This document shows, piece by piece, positions 32,010-42,957 of a stretch of 64,000 nucleotides of DNA. The notes beneath the pieces are model-generated. The model ran no database searches and was not told where the DNA came from. It saw only the letters and a program-made list of their open reading frames with translations. The stretch comes from Rhodospirillaceae bacterium (GTDB lineage: Bacteria; Pseudomonadota; Alphaproteobacteria; UBA8366): NCBI GenBank assembly GCA_002722095.1, contig PBKG01000012.1:31378-95377 (forward strand), in the 5' to 3' direction. The translations under genes and the position numbers were made by a program. Every line of letters begins with the position of its first letter. The stretch's first letter is position 1.

Positions 32010-32932
32010 TGCTCAAACCTCGCTTGTTGCACCATCCAATCGACCAACGCCGCAAAACTTATGCCAGCCGCCGCTGCCTGCTCGGGCACTAGCGACAGAG
32101 AAGTCATTCCGGGCTGGGTATTGACCTCCAGCATGTAGAGCTTTCCCGGCTCTCCATCGGTGTCGTCGTAACGAAAATCGGCTCGGCTAACGCCACGGCA
32201 ACCGAGCGCGGCATGTGCCTGCTCTGCGAAACGCATGGCATCGGCGGCGACGCTTTCGGCTACAGGCGCCGGACATTTATGTACGGTTTTGCCGTCGGTA
32301 TATTTCGCCTCGTAATCGTAGAATCCGGATTTAGGCTGTAATTCCGTCACGCCCAGCGCCTTGTCCCCCATAACCGCGACGGTGAGCTCGCGGCCGGGAA
32401 TGAATTCTTCGACCAGCAACGGCTGTCCCTCTTGCCAAAGGCCGAAATCGATCGGCGTTTCGGAATCGGGGAGGATTTGCACGCCGACACTGGAACCTTC
32501 ATTGACCGGTTTGATGACGCACGGCGGAGCCATCGGCGGACCATCCGCTAAACTTTCACGGTCGGTTACGGTGCCGGCCGGGCTCGGCACGCCTGCATCC
32601 GCCAACAATTTCTTGGCCTGCACCTTGTCCATCGCGACCGCCGATGCGAGCAGACCCGAATGGGTGTAGGGAATCTGAAGAATGTCGAGTATGGCCTGAA
32701 CTGTCCCATCCTCGCCGTAGCGACCATGAAGTGCATTGAAGACCGCGTCCGGTTTGGGCTCGAGTGCATCCAGCAAGCGATGCAAATCGCGGCCCATATC
32801 GATTTCTGTGACCTTGTGGCCGCATTCGCGCAGAGCCGCCGCACAAGCCTTGCCGCTATCGAGCGAGACTTCGCGCTCGGCCGACCATCCGCCCATCAAA
32901 ACCGCAACGTGCATGGCCTTCGCTTCGTTCAT
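32006..32932 (-). CDS. ddlB: D-alanine--D-alanine ligase
   Basis: A 308-aa ATP-grasp enzyme making the D-Ala-D-Ala dipeptide for peptidoglycan. Motifs are VAVLMGGWSAEREVSLDSG, FNALHGRYGEDGTVQAIL, YTHSGLLASAVAMDK, CVIKPVNEGSSVGV, LLVEEFIPGRELTV and MLEVNTQPGMTSLSLVP. The start ATG at 32932 overlaps the murB stop (ATGA); a longer open frame upstream is unrelated to the family. It lies between murB and ftsQ in the dcw cluster. Confidence 0.96.
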   Translation of the reverse strand: MNEAKAMHVAVLMGGWSAEREVSLDSGKACAAALRECGHKVTEIDMGRDLHRLLDALEPKPDAVFNALHGRYGEDGTVQAILDILQIPYTHSGLLASAVAMDKVQAKKLLADAGVPSPAGTVTDRESLADGPPMAPPCVIKPVNEGSSVGVQILPDSETPIDFGLWQEGQPLLVEEFIPGRELTVAVMGDKALGVTELQPKSGFYDYEAKYTDGKTVHKCPAPVAESVAADAMRFAEQAHAALGCRGVSRADFRYDDTDGEPGKLYMLEVNTQPGMTSLSLVPEQAAAAGISFAALVDWMVQQARFEQ

Positions 32933-33867
32933 GACTGGGCCTCCTTGGCAGTGAGGCCGATGCGATCGAGTTCCCATTGCAGCATGACGCCGGATTTTTC
33001 GTGTACACGGCGGCGCACCTCGGCGCCGAGGCGTTCGAGGTCGTAGGCGCTGGCTTGGCCGTGATTGATCAGGAAGTTGCAATGGTGTTCGGAAACTTGT
33101 GCTTCGCCGACGCGAAGGCCACGACAACCGGCATCGTCAATCAATTCCCAGGCGCTCTTCTCGTCGGTGTTCTTGAAAGTGGAGCCGCCGGTCCGCGCTC
33201 GAATTGGCTGGCTCCCTTCGCGTGCCTCGGCAATTTTCTCCATCTTAGCGGCTATCGCAGCCGAATCGCCCGGCGAAGCGGCGAGCGTTGCGCCGATGAA
33301 GATCCAGTCTTGCGGTGCATCGGTATGCCGATAGGCGAAGCCAAGCTCTTCTTTATTGGCCTGGCGCAAATTTCCGTTGCGATCGATCGCTTCGGCACTG
33401 ACTAGGACGTCGGCGATTTCGGACCCGTAGGCGCCGGCATTCATTCGCAGAGCGCCGCCAATGGTGCCGGGGATGCCGGACAGGAATTCCAATCCTTCTA
33501 ATTCTTCCGCGAGCGCGAAACGCGCAACATTAATGTCAAGCGCACCGGTGCCGGCTGTGATCGTCTCTTGGTTCGAAACAATCTCGTTGAATCCCTTGCG
33601 GAGCTGGATGACAACACCCGGGATGCCTCCGTCACGGACCAGCAGGTTCGACGCGACACCCATCGCGAAGATGGGGATGTCGATTGGTGTGTTGTGAAGA
33701 AATTCCTGCAAATCTTCGGTGTCCGCGGGTCGGAACAAGACTTCCGCTGGCCCACCGACGCGGAGCCAGGCGTATCGTGCCATACTTTCGTCAAGGCGGA
33801 GCTCGCCGCGAACCGACGGAAGGCGGTCGACGATGCTTTGACGTTTGCGGCGGGTGACTTGAACCAT
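32929..33867 (-). CDS. murB: UDP-N-acetylenolpyruvoylglucosamine reductase
   Basis: A 312-aa FAD enzyme that reduces UDP-GlcNAc-enolpyruvate to UDP-MurNAc. Motifs are YAWLRVGGPAEVLFRP (FAD binding), FLSGIPGTIGGALRMNAGAYGSE, the proton-donor serine segment TGGSTFKNT and AGCRGLRVGEAQVSEHHCNF, with a conserved Glu-containing C-terminus (KSGVMLQWELDRIG). The ATG at 33867 overlaps the murC stop by one base (TAATG) and is preceded by GGGAGG. Confidence 0.96.
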   Translation of the reverse strand: MVQVTRRKRQSIVDRLPSVRGELRLDESMARYAWLRVGGPAEVLFRPADTEDLQEFLHNTPIDIPIFAMGVASNLLVRDGGIPGVVIQLRKGFNEIVSNQETITAGTGALDINVARFALAEELEGLEFLSGIPGTIGGALRMNAGAYGSEIADVLVSAEAIDRNGNLRQANKEELGFAYRHTDAPQDWIFIGATLAASPGDSAAIAAKMEKIAEAREGSQPIRARTGGSTFKNTDEKSAWELIDDAGCRGLRVGEAQVSEHHCNFLINHGQASAYDLERLGAEVRRRVHEKSGVMLQWELDRIGLTAKEAQS

Positions 33868-35291
33868 TAGCTCGCCTCCCGTTCCGCTTTTTGACAGTCT
33901 GCGAGGTTGGCCGGTAGTTGAGCGGCCCAATTGGTAATGCTGCCGGCACCAAGGCAAACAACCAAATCACCTTTGGCGGTCACCGAATGCACAAGCCCGG
34001 CCAAATCGTCGGCGTCTTCCAGCGGCAGTACATCTCGGTGGCCTCGGGCTTTCAAACCTTCGATCAATGCCTCCCGATCGATCCCAGGAATCGGCTGCTC
34101 GCCGGCGGCAAATATTTCGGAGATGACGACCGTATCCGCATCGTTGAAGCAGACACAAAAATCCTCGAACAAATCTTGCACCCGGCTATAGCGGTGCGGT
34201 TGCATTACCGCGACAACCTTGCCCTGCGTGGCTGATCGAGCTGCCTTGAGAACCGCGGCGATTTCGACCGGATGGTGTCCGTAATCGTCGATCACGGTAA
34301 CGCCACCGGCCTCTCCGACTTTCGTGAAGCGCCGTTTGACGCCTTCAAATGCACCAAGAGTTTCGGCGAGTGATGCATCGTCGATCTCTAGTTCGATGGC
34401 GATTGCTATTGCGGCGAGGGCATTCAATACGTTGTGTTCGCCGAACATGGGCAACCGCAACCCGTTGAGGGTCCGTTTTGTCGAGCCGCTTTGTTTGACC
34501 TCGACGTCGAATGTGACGCCGCCGGGTCCTGGCTTTAGGTCCACGGCTCGTACTTCTGCCTGAGGACTGAACCCATAGGTGACGAGCCGGCGGTCGGCGA
34601 TTTGCCCGATCAATGCCTGAACTTCCGGGTGGTCGATGCACAGCACCGCGAAACCGTAGAACGGAATATTCTCCACGAACCGGCGGAAGGCGTCTTTTTC
34701 TTGCTCAAAGTCGCCATAAAAATCCAAATGTTCGGGGTCGAGATTTGTAACGATGGCGATGGTCGCGGGTAGGCGAATAAAGGTGCCATCGGACTCATCC
34801 GCCTCGACGACCATCCATTCTCCTTCGCCAAGCCGCGCATTGGTGCCGTAGGCGTTGATAATTCCACCATTGATGACGGTGGGATCCAGCCCTGCGCCGT
34901 CGAGCACGGCGGCGATCAGCGATGTGGTAGTGGTTTTTCCGTGGGTGCCGCCGACCGCGATTGACCATTTAAGCCGCATCAATTCCGCTAGCATTTCCGC
35001 GCGACGGACAACGGGGATACGCCGTGCCCGAGCTTCGGCGATTTCGGGATTTTCCTGTTTGATCGCCGATGACACCACAACCACGGCGGCTTCGCGGACG
35101 TTCTCCGCCGCATGACCAATAAGGACCTCGATGCCGAGTTCGGCCAGGCGTTTTACGTTAGCGCTTTCGGCGATATCGCTGCCCTGAACCTTGTAGCCGA
35201 GATTGTGCAGAATCTCGGCGATCCCAGACATGCCGATCCCGCCGATGCCGACGAAATGAATCAAGCCGATATTGAGCGGCATCGCGGTCAT
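33867..35291 (-). CDS. murC: UDP-N-acetylmuramate--L-alanine ligase
   Basis: A 474-aa ATP-dependent ligase adding L-Ala to UDP-MurNAc. Visible are the N-terminal Rossmann motif [18 protein letters not shown], the ATP-binding loop [48 protein letters not shown] and [14 protein letters not shown]. The ATG at 35291 overlaps the murG stop (ATGA). The open frame extends about 150 codons further upstream but that part is unrelated and lies inside murG. Confidence 0.97.
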   Translation of the reverse strand: MTAMPLNIGLIHFVGIGGIGMSGIAEILHNLGYKVQGSDIAESANVKRLAELGIEVLIGHAAENVREAAVVVVSSAIKQENPEIAEARARRIPVVRRAEMLAELMRLKWSIAVGGTHGKTTTTSLIAAVLDGAGLDPTVINGGIINAYGTNARLGEGEWMVVEADESDGTFIRLPATIAIVTNLDPEHLDFYGDFEQEKDAFRRFVENIPFYGFAVLCIDHPEVQALIGQIADRRLVTYGFSPQAEVRAVDLKPGPGGVTFDVEVKQSGSTKRTLNGLRLPMFGEHNVLNALAAIAIAIELEIDDASLAETLGAFEGVKRRFTKVGEAGGVTVIDDYGHHPVEIAAVLKAARSATQGKVVAVMQPHRYSRVQDLFEDFCVCFNDADTVVISEIFAAGEQPIPGIDREALIEGLKARGHRDVLPLEDADDLAGLVHSVTAKGDLVVCLGAGSITNWAAQLPANLADCQKAEREAS

Positions 35292-36427
35292 GCGGCAGCC
35301 CCCTTTGGTGAAGGGTCGGGGCTGTCGGGCCCGAGCGTTTTTATAACCAGTTTCGCTAATCGTTCCGCAGCGCCGGCCATGCTGATCTTGGTCGCACATT
35401 GGGCCGCGGTTTCGAGTGTCCGCTCGATCGAAAACAAAGATTTCAGCCGATTGGCGAGCGTCTCCGGCGTAAATGCATCCTGCGGGATCATCCAGCCCCC
35501 GCCCGCATCGCAAAGCCCTTGGGCGTTGCGAGTTTGATGATCGTCGATCGCATGGGGAAACGGCACTAGGATGGCCGGTCGACCGGCGGTGGCGATTTCC
35601 GCCAATGTCGAGGCACCCGCCCGACATATAACCAGGTGAGCCGCGCTGATTCGGTCTGCAATATCGTCGAAGAAGGGCGCGATCTCGGCAGCGATCTTCG
35701 ATTTCCGATAGGCGGCCTCGACAGCGGCTATATCCTCTTCGCGACATTGCTGCACAATTCGAAGCCGATCCCGCTCTGACTTTGGCAGCATTGCCATAGC
35801 GTCAGGGACGACATCCGAGAACACGCTTGCGCCCTGGCTACCGCCAAATATCAAGATTTGAATCGGTTGATCGTCCGTCACCGCGGGATAGGAATTTCCT
35901 GCGATGGCGATAATGTCCGGGCGGACGGGGTTGCCGGTCCAGACGGCCTTTTGCCGGTCTTTGGCACGCAAATTTGCAACGAATTCGAATGCAGTTGCGA
36001 TCCGGGTGACCCGTGGGGCGAGAAACCTATTGGCACGACCCAGAATAGCGTTTTGTTCGTGGATTACGGTGCGATAGCCGAGCAGCGCGGCGGCGGCGAC
36101 CGTAGGCACCGAAGCGTAAGAGCCAAAACCAATTACCACGTCCGGCTTCAAGCGGCGCAGTAGAAGCGCTGCTTCAATAAAACCGATGCCCAAACTGAAT
36201 GTCGCGAACAAGCGACGGAAAATATTACGGCCGCTAACGCCAGACGCATGGATGCGATAGGTGTCGAGGTTGGCTAAGGCACCACTGATACCGGCAGCAC
36301 GGCGATCGGTGATCAATGTCAGGCGCACGTCGTGCCCGCTAAGCTCGTCCGCCAGCGCTCGGGCCGGGAACAGGTGCCCACCGGTGCCGCCGGCTGCAAG
36401 TACGGCCATCTTTTCGTGCCCACTCAT
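35288..36427 (-). CDS. murG: UDP-GlcNAc:lipid I N-acetylglucosaminyltransferase
   Basis: A 379-aa peripheral membrane glycosyltransferase (GT28) that converts lipid I to lipid II on the inner leaflet. Motifs are [18 protein letters not shown] (first G loop), [47 protein letters not shown] and the UDP-GlcNAc site [23 protein letters not shown]. The start overlaps ftsW by ATGA and the end overlaps murC by ATGA. Confidence 0.97.
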   Translation of the reverse strand: MSGHEKMAVLAAGGTGGHLFPARALADELSGHDVRLTLITDRRAAGISGALANLDTYRIHASGVSGRNIFRRLFATFSLGIGFIEAALLLRRLKPDVVIGFGSYASVPTVAAAALLGYRTVIHEQNAILGRANRFLAPRVTRIATAFEFVANLRAKDRQKAVWTGNPVRPDIIAIAGNSYPAVTDDQPIQILIFGGSQGASVFSDVVPDAMAMLPKSERDRLRIVQQCREEDIAAVEAAYRKSKIAAEIAPFFDDIADRISAAHLVICRAGASTLAEIATAGRPAILVPFPHAIDDHQTRNAQGLCDAGGGWMIPQDAFTPETLANRLKSLFSIERTLETAAQCATKISMAGAAERLAKLVIKTLGPDSPDPSPKGAAA

Positions 36428-37545
36428 GCCACGCCCCCCGGTCGGTTGCGGGTTAACGCCAGCGCCATTCCCATGCCGAGTGCTAACGCGAAGAGTGAAG
36501 AGCCACCATAAGAAACGAACGGCAGTGTCATGCCTTTGGTCGGCAGGAGATTGACCGTTGATCCCATATTGATAAGCGCCTGGACGCCGAACTGGACCAA
36601 GAGCCCTGCGGCGGCAAGGACGATGAAGAGATCAGTTTCCCGCATCAGCCGGAAAAACCCCCGCAGCACGACGAATGCGAAAGCAAGCACCAATACAAGG
36701 CAGGCGATGAGGCCAAACTCCTCGCCGGCGACGGCGAAGATAAAATCCGCATGGGCGTCCGGTAACCGTGTTTTAACCAAGCCCTCGCCGGGTCCGGTTC
36801 CGAACAGGCCGCCATTGGTGAACGCCTCCATTGCCTTGTCGATTTGATAGGTGTCGCCAGCTTTCGGATCGATAAACCGGTCGATACGGCTCGCCACGTG
36901 TGGGAAGGCAAAGTAAGCGCCGATCAGCGAAATCAGGCCCAAAAGTACCAACCCCACCACAAGCGCGACCGAAAGACCGGCCAGGAACCATTGCGAGAAC
37001 CAGATTGCGGTAACGACGACCGCTTGGCCCAGGTCAGGCTGAGCCAGTAGCAGGCCTACCACCAAGGCGTAGGCGATGAATGCGAATTTCGCTCCGGGTA
37101 CGTTTTCCCGAAGCCGGCCGGCGGCAAACATCCAGGCAGCGAAAATCGCAAAGCCCGGTTTGACGAATTCGGACGGCTGCAGCGAAAGGCCGGCGATATT
37201 GATCCAGCGCTTGGCGCCGTTGATTTCAGCACCGATGATCGGCGTGCAGGCGAGTAGCATCATCGCACCGAAAAACGTTAGCAATCCGAAACGCCGCACC
37301 TGGACCGGCGTCAGTAGAGAAACGGCAATCATCACCACTAGTGCCGGCATCAAATAAATCGCCTGGCGTTTGAGAAAATAGGTCGAGTCCAACTGGAGGC
37401 GCTCGGCGACCGCCGGACTCGCGGAGGCCGCGAGTAGCAGGCCAAATGCCGCCAGAGCGATGATTGCCATTAGCGACCAGCGGTCGACGGTCCACCACCA
37501 ACGGCCGAGAACGGAAGTGTCGCTGCGTGCGAAGGCGGGCATCAT
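36424..37545 (-). CDS. ftsW: SEDS peptidoglycan polymerase FtsW
   Basis: A 373-aa polytopic inner-membrane protein with about ten hydrophobic helices. It polymerises septal glycan together with FtsI. Family blocks are KRQAIYLMPALVVMIA, GAKRWINIAGLSLQPSEFVK, LLLAQPDLGQAVVV and the C-terminal GMTLPFVSYGGSSLFAL. The catalytic Asp region of SEDS proteins falls in the large periplasmic loop near GLVKTRLPDAHADFIFAV. ATGA overlaps are present with murD and murG. Confidence 0.96.
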   Translation of the reverse strand: MMPAFARSDTSVLGRWWWTVDRWSLMAIIALAAFGLLLAASASPAVAERLQLDSTYFLKRQAIYLMPALVVMIAVSLLTPVQVRRFGLLTFFGAMMLLACTPIIGAEINGAKRWINIAGLSLQPSEFVKPGFAIFAAWMFAAGRLRENVPGAKFAFIAYALVVGLLLAQPDLGQAVVVTAIWFSQWFLAGLSVALVVGLVLLGLISLIGAYFAFPHVASRIDRFIDPKAGDTYQIDKAMEAFTNGGLFGTGPGEGLVKTRLPDAHADFIFAVAGEEFGLIACLVLVLAFAFVVLRGFFRLMRETDLFIVLAAAGLLVQFGVQALINMGSTVNLLPTKGMTLPFVSYGGSSLFALALGMGMALALTRNRPGGVA

Positions 37546-38972
37546 GCAGCTTCCTCCGTTTCTCCGTCCCAGAATACGTCCCGCGCACTGCCAGGCAGGG
37601 CAGCCGCGAGGCGGCAGAATTCGGCGCCGCGGGCTTCGAAGCTTGGATACTGATCCCAGGACGCGCAGGCCGGCGACAGCAACACAACTGCACCGTCTCG
37701 GCGTTCACGCTGGGCCAGCTGATGGGCTTTTTCGAGCGCGTTCGCGAGCGTGCCGCATCGGGTCGTCGGTAGATTGCCTTCGAGTGCCTCGGCAAAATCG
37801 GCTTCCGCCTCGCCGATCAGGAAGGCATGACGGATAGGTGCCAGACCGTCCATTAAATCATCGAGACCACCTTCTTTGGCGAGGCCGCCGGCGATCCAAT
37901 AGATGGTACGATAACTGCCAAGCGCGCGAGCGGCGGCATCTGCGTTGGTAGCCTTGCTATCGTTGACGTAGCGCACGCCGTCGATGATTGCCGCCAACTG
38001 TTGGCGATGGGCGAGCCCGGGGAAACTGGTAATTCCATCTGCAATATCTTCGGGTGCAAGTCCTGCCATCAGACAGGCTGCTGCAGCCGCGGCGGCATTT
38101 TGTGCATTGTGATCGCCGGGAAGGGTTTCCGCGCCGTCGAGCGAAACGATCGGGAGTTTTGCACGGTCGCGGTCATCATAGAGCACTCGGTCAATAGAAA
38201 AGACCCCGCCCCGCGCGCTCTGATGCCCCGAAATAGGAATGGCCGGTTGATTGCCGTTAGCCGCAAGGCTGCCGAAAATTTCTGTGCTGTTGGGCTCGTC
38301 GATGCCGACCACCGCCGCGTCATCGGACGTCTGATTTTGGAAAATCCGCTGCTTCGCCGCGATATAGCCTTTCATGCCCCCGTGGCGGTCGAGGTGATCG
38401 GCACTAATGTTAAGGAGCACCGATACCGACGCGTGAAGGGAAGGTGTCAGCTCCAATTGATAGGAAGACAGCTCTAAAACATAAATTCCATTTGTATCCA
38501 GCGCAGGGAAGTCGAGTACCGGCGTGCCGAGGTTTCCGCCGACGGCGGTCGTATAGCCAGCGCTTTTGAGGATATGGCCGATCAGAGCGGTCGTGGTCGA
38601 CTTGCCGTTGGTGCCGGTGATCGCGATGAAGCGCGCTGCCCGATTGGCCCGCACCAATAGTTCCACATCACCGATTATTTTCGTGCCGGCTTTTTTTGCG
38701 GCCGCGGCGGCTGGGTGTGGCTCGGGGTGGGTATGCGGGATGCCGGGGCTCAAAACAAGAAATTCGGTTTCAGCCCAATCTTTGGCATTTTGGCCGGCAA
38801 GATCGACGACCGGGATTCCGCTTGTAACCGCCGCTTCGCGGGCGGCTTCGGAATCATCCCATGCGCGGACGTCGGCACCGGCGTCGCACAATGCGCGTGC
38901 TGTTGTAAGGCCGGATTTACCGAGCCCCATCACCGCGATGGTTTTGTCTTTATGTGCCGATAGGTCGATCAT
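37542..38972 (-). CDS. murD: UDP-N-acetylmuramoylalanine--D-glutamate ligase
   Basis: A 476-aa Mur ligase adding D-Glu. Motifs are IAVMGLGKSGLTTARAL, LSPGIPHTHP, the ATP loop ITGTNGKSTTTALIGHIL, GNLGTPVLD, LELSSYQLE, NISADHLDRHG, HNAQNAAAAAAACL, FPGLAHRQQ and NDSKATNADAAARAL. The ATG at 38972 is used; a TTG four codons earlier (38984) is an alternative. It lies 19 bp after mraY, one of the few dcw junctions without overlap. Confidence 0.97.
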   Translation of the reverse strand: MIDLSAHKDKTIAVMGLGKSGLTTARALCDAGADVRAWDDSEAAREAAVTSGIPVVDLAGQNAKDWAETEFLVLSPGIPHTHPEPHPAAAAAKKAGTKIIGDVELLVRANRAARFIAITGTNGKSTTTALIGHILKSAGYTTAVGGNLGTPVLDFPALDTNGIYVLELSSYQLELTPSLHASVSVLLNISADHLDRHGGMKGYIAAKQRIFQNQTSDDAAVVGIDEPNSTEIFGSLAANGNQPAIPISGHQSARGGVFSIDRVLYDDRDRAKLPIVSLDGAETLPGDHNAQNAAAAAAACLMAGLAPEDIADGITSFPGLAHRQQLAAIIDGVRYVNDSKATNADAAARALGSYRTIYWIAGGLAKEGGLDDLMDGLAPIRHAFLIGEAEADFAEALEGNLPTTRCGTLANALEKAHQLAQRERRDGAVVLLSPACASWDQYPSFEARGAEFCRLAAALPGSARDVFWDGETEEAA

Positions 38973-38991
38973 TACCTTATGCAAAATCCCG

Positions 38992-40077
38992 TCAGCGTAG
39001 TTTCAAGGTCGACAGGCCGATCAGCGCCAGAATCATGGCGATGATCCAAAACCGAATGACGATGGTCGGTTCGGCCCATCCCTTTTTCTCGAAATGATGA
39101 TGCAGCGGCGCCATGGCGAAGACGCGTTTGCCGGTCAGCTTGAATGAGGCGACCTGGACGATGACCGAGACCGTCTCCAACACGAAGAGGCCGCCAATGA
39201 TTACCAGTACTAATTCGTGTTTGGTGACGACGCTGAGAGCGCCGAGGGCGCCACCGACAGCGAGCGATCCTGTATCGCCCATGAACACCATCGCTGGTGG
39301 GGCGTTGTACCAAAGGAAACCAAGACTGGCCCCCACCAGCGCGCCGCAGAAAACCGACAGCTCGCCGGAGCCGGGGAGGTGGTGGATTTGCAGGTAGCCC
39401 GAATAGACCGCGTGGCCCACGAGATAGGAAATGGCGCCAAAACAAGCGGCGGCGATCATCACAGGCACGATTGCGAGCCCGTCGAGGCCGTCGGTCAGAT
39501 TTACCGCGTTCGACGCACCGACCATTACGAATACTGCAAAGGGGATGAAGAACCAGCCGAGGTCGACAAGGACATTCTTGAAGAAAGGTATAGTCAGTCC
39601 GTCATCCAATGGCGCGCGCGTGATCGACGCGATCCAATAGGCCACAAGCGCGGCGATTATGATTTCGAATACCAGTTTGGTTCGGCCTTTCAGGCCTTTC
39701 GATCCTTGGCCGGTAAGCTTCAAATAATCATCGGCGAACCCGACTGCACCGAAACCGATGGTGACCAGCAATACACACCAGACATAGCCGTTTCCGAGGT
39801 CGGCCCAGAGTAATGTGCTCAGCGAAATCGCCAACAGGATCAAGAATCCGCCCATCGTCGGAGTGCCGGCTTTCTTTAGATGACCTTCGGGGACGTCTTC
39901 GCGCACGTTCGAAGCGCCGACCTGTTGGCTCTTGAGCCAATTGATAATGGCTGGGCCGAAGATGAAGCTGATGATCAGCGCGGTCATGATCGCGCCGCCG
40001 GTCCTGAAGGTCAGGTACCGGAACAGATTCAACGGACCGAATTCATCGGCCAAGGGGGCGAGCAGGTTATAGAGCAA
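38992..40077 (-). CDS. mraY: phospho-N-acetylmuramoyl-pentapeptide transferase
   Basis: A 361-aa inner-membrane enzyme with about ten helices that forms lipid I from UDP-MurNAc-pentapeptide and undecaprenyl phosphate. Visible are [40 protein letters not shown] (the Asp pair), [31 protein letters not shown] and the C-terminal His motif [13 protein letters not shown]. The TTG at 40077 is chosen: GGGAGG lies 12 bases upstream and the N-terminus then begins at the conserved [12 protein letters not shown]. An open frame to 40110 would include the ribosome binding site in the protein. Confidence 0.96.
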   Translation of the reverse strand: MLYNLLAPLADEFGPLNLFRYLTFRTGGAIMTALIISFIFGPAIINWLKSQQVGASNVREDVPEGHLKKAGTPTMGGFLILLAISLSTLLWADLGNGYVWCVLLVTIGFGAVGFADDYLKLTGQGSKGLKGRTKLVFEIIIAALVAYWIASITRAPLDDGLTIPFFKNVLVDLGWFFIPFAVFVMVGASNAVNLTDGLDGLAIVPVMIAAACFGAISYLVGHAVYSGYLQIHHLPGSGELSVFCGALVGASLGFLWYNAPPAMVFMGDTGSLAVGGALGALSVVTKHELVLVIIGGLFVLETVSVIVQVASFKLTGKRVFAMAPLHHHFEKKGWAEPTIVIRFWIIAMILALIGLSTLKLR

Positions 40078-40096
40078 TGTTTCTCGTTTCCTCCCT

Positions 40097-41500
40097 TTAT
40101 TTCCCGTCAAGCGCTCTCAGCGCATCGGCGATTGGTCCCATGCGGCTGCCGAGCGAGCCCTTGACGGTAACGATGTCGCCGGCGCGTACGGTTTCGATAA
40201 CTTTCGGCAAAACCTCGTCACTGGCTTCGCCATGGCTAGCGGTGATCGATTCCGGCAAGGCGGATGCGAGGTTGGCCATGTGCGTGCCTGCGGTGAACAC
40301 GATATCGACGCCCGCTGAGGTGAGTTCCGGGGCGAGTTCCGAATGGATCGTGTCGGAATTCTCGCCGAGTTCGAGCATGTCGCCGAGGACCGCAATGCGT
40401 CGGCCGTCTTTGCCCGGGATCGAGTTCGCCAATACTTGCAGGGCCGCCCGCATGGAAGCGGGACTGGCGTTGTAGCTTTCATCAATGAGCGTGAAGTCTC
40501 CGCCATCGACCGAGATCGTGCGGCGTTCGCCCCGTCCCTTCATCGGCGCGAGGTTAGCGAGGCCATCGGTCGCTTTGGCGATATCGCCGCCAGCAGCCTT
40601 GATGCCGGCCAATACTGCGAGACTATTGAGGACCCAATGTCGCCCCGGGGCGCCGAGGCGATAGTGAATTTGCTCACCGCAGATATCTGCTTCGATGTCG
40701 CTGAAAGCATCCTGCAGTTCACAATCGATCAGTCGGGCATCGGCCGATGGGTCGCTCCCGAAGCTTATGATTTTGCTCAATTCCCGCGTTTCCGCGTGGC
40801 CGATCAGACGATCAAAATAGGCGTTGTCGCGATTGAGAATGGCAACGCCATCGGGATTCATACCATCGAAAATTTCCGCCTTCGCATCGGCAATTCCTTC
40901 GACGCTATCGAAGAACTCCGTATGCACCGGTTCGACGGTCGTAATGATTGCGATATCGGGCTGCAGTATCTTCGAGAGCGCACTGATTTCGCCGGCATGG
41001 TTCATGCCGAGTTCGAAAATGCCATAGACGGTGGCCGCCGGCATGCGGGCCAAGCTAAGCGGCAACCCCCATTGATTGTTTAGGTTACCTTCCGTGGCCG
41101 TCGTCGGCGCTTGTTCTGCAAGACAGTGGCGAAGCGCCTCTTTGGTGCCGGTCTTGCCGACACTTCCGGTGACGCCGATGATGCAGGCATTCTCGCCGAT
41201 ACGTTTTCTTGCACCATGACCAAGTGCGGCAAGTCCCGCATCCGTATTCTCGACTAGTAAAAGCGGCGCATCGTCCGGCCAGTCCGTGCGCCGTTCCGAG
41301 ACCATTGCTGCGGCAGCCCCGGCAGCCAAAGCCGTTGCAACATAATCGTGGCCGTCCGAATTCGGGCCCTTGATGGCGACGAACAGATCTTCGGTTTTGA
41401 CAGTCCGGCTATCGATCGAAACACCTTGCGCCGACCAGACGCCGTGCGCCGTGCCGCCGCTTGCGGCGGACGCATCTTCATGGGTCCAGAGCGGGCTCAC
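40097..41500 (-). CDS. murF: UDP-MurNAc-tripeptide--D-Ala-D-Ala ligase
   Basis: A 467-aa Mur ligase that attaches the D-Ala-D-Ala made by Ddl. Motifs are [19 protein letters not shown], the ATP loop [66 protein letters not shown] and [13 protein letters not shown]. The GTG start at 41500 overlaps the murE stop (GTGA). It precedes mraY with 19 bp between. Confidence 0.96.
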   Translation of the reverse strand: MSPLWTHEDASAASGGTAHGVWSAQGVSIDSRTVKTEDLFVAIKGPNSDGHDYVATALAAGAAAAMVSERRTDWPDDAPLLLVENTDAGLAALGHGARKRIGENACIIGVTGSVGKTGTKEALRHCLAEQAPTTATEGNLNNQWGLPLSLARMPAATVYGIFELGMNHAGEISALSKILQPDIAIITTVEPVHTEFFDSVEGIADAKAEIFDGMNPDGVAILNRDNAYFDRLIGHAETRELSKIISFGSDPSADARLIDCELQDAFSDIEADICGEQIHYRLGAPGRHWVLNSLAVLAGIKAAGGDIAKATDGLANLAPMKGRGERRTISVDGGDFTLIDESYNASPASMRAALQVLANSIPGKDGRRIAVLGDMLELGENSDTIHSELAPELTSAGVDIVFTAGTHMANLASALPESITASHGEASDEVLPKVIETVRAGDIVTVKGSLGSRMGPIADALRALDGK

Positions 41501-42957
41501 CGAGCACCTTCCAACGCGGCGTGCGCGACGTCGTAATCGTCGAACGGCAAAACCTCGTCGCCAACGATTTGCCCGGTCTCGTGACCTTTACCCGCAATAA
41601 GCAGCCCATCACCGGAGCTCAGACGGCTCACGGTACTTTCGATCGCTTCACGCCGGTCGCCGATTTCCTCGGCATCGTCGCAAGCCGCTAGAATTTCGCT
41701 GCGGATCAATTGAGGATCCTCGCTCCTCGGGTTGTCGTCCGTGACAACGACATGGTCCGCAAGCTGACACGCGATTGTGCCCATTTGAGGGCGTTTGCCC
41801 GTGTCCCGGTCACCGCCACACCCAAAAATCACCACAAGTTTGTTCGTAATGTGGGGGCGTAGGGCTTGGAGCGCCGTTTGAAGTGCGTCCGGCGTGTGGG
41901 CGTAATCGATATAGACGGAGGCGGCATTGGCGGTCGTGCCCACGAGCTGCATCCGACCAGGTACGCCTGCAAGAGTCTCGAAGCCAGCCAGTGCATCGCC
42001 GATCGATGTGCCGGTGGCGTGCAGCAATGCTGTAGCCGCCAACGCGTTTGCAATTTGAAAATCGCCGGGGAGGTTGAGGCGGGTCGAGTAACTTGTGCCG
42101 AAGGCGCGTGCGCGGAGGGTCCAACCTTCAGCGGTCAATTCTCTGTCCTCTAAACGGATGTCGCCCGTTTTGAAGCCATAAGTGATGAATTCTAGGTTTC
42201 GTTCTCCGGCGATCGCTTCGATCAATTCGGCTTCCGCTGTCTCCGCATTGGCGATAGCAACGCCGTCGTCCGCCAATAGATCCCGGAAGAGGCGTAGTTT
42301 GGCGTCCCGATAGGCCGCTTCGCTCGCGTGGTAGTCGAGATGGTCGCGGCTGAGATTGGTAAAGGCCGCAGCGCGGATATTGACGCCGTCGAGCCGATGC
42401 TGATCGAGCCCGTGGCTCGAGGCTTCGAGGGCGAGGCTATCGATGCCGTCGTTCGAGAGATCGGCCAACAAGCGGTGAAGTTCGACCGGGTCCGGCGTCG
42501 TCAATGTCCCGCCGGCACGTTTGCCTTTGCGGCTCATTCCTAATGTGCCGAGGCTCGCAGCATTTTTGCCGAGCCCGGTCCAGAGTTGTTCGGCGAAATG
42601 GGCAACAGACGTCTTGCCGTTGGTGCCGGTAACGGCGACCGTGGTTTCGGGTTGAACCTCGTAGAAATTCGCGGCCATTCGGGCAAGGGCCCGCCGCGGA
42701 TTGGAATCGATTACAAGCGGAATGCCCGTGTGCTTGTCGTTGAGGCGAGTATCCGGTGGCGCCAATATCGCACTGGCGCCGGCGTCGATCGCGCCATCGA
42801 TGAAGCGACGGCCATCGGTGGCCGTGCCTGGAATGGCGGCAAAAAGATATCCTGGCCGGATAGCTCTGCTGTCCGCGCTAAGACCTTTGATATCGACATT
42901 TGTCCAGTCCTGCCTCAGTGTGTGCTTTCCTTCCTCAATGAGCTCTGAAAGACGCAA
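41497..42957 (-). CDS. murE: UDP-MurNAc-tripeptide synthetase (meso-diaminopimelate type)
   Basis: A 486-aa Mur ligase adding the third residue of the stem peptide. Motifs are LSADSRAIRPGYLFAAIPG, the ATP loop VTGTNGKTSVAHF, SLALEASSHGLDQHRL, FTNLSRDHLDYH and GRMQLVG. The segment DDNPRSEDP contains the DNPR motif that selects meso-diaminopimelate rather than lysine. It overlaps ftsI by 23 bp, so translation is probably coupled. Confidence 0.96.
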   Translation of the reverse strand: MRLSELIEEGKHTLRQDWTNVDIKGLSADSRAIRPGYLFAAIPGTATDGRRFIDGAIDAGASAILAPPDTRLNDKHTGIPLVIDSNPRRALARMAANFYEVQPETTVAVTGTNGKTSVAHFAEQLWTGLGKNAASLGTLGMSRKGKRAGGTLTTPDPVELHRLLADLSNDGIDSLALEASSHGLDQHRLDGVNIRAAAFTNLSRDHLDYHASEAAYRDAKLRLFRDLLADDGVAIANAETAEAELIEAIAGERNLEFITYGFKTGDIRLEDRELTAEGWTLRARAFGTSYSTRLNLPGDFQIANALAATALLHATGTSIGDALAGFETLAGVPGRMQLVGTTANAASVYIDYAHTPDALQTALQALRPHITNKLVVIFGCGGDRDTGKRPQMGTIACQLADHVVVTDDNPRSEDPQLIRSEILAACDDAEEIGDRREAIESTVSRLSSGDGLLIAGKGHETGQIVGDEVLPFDDYDVAHAALEGAR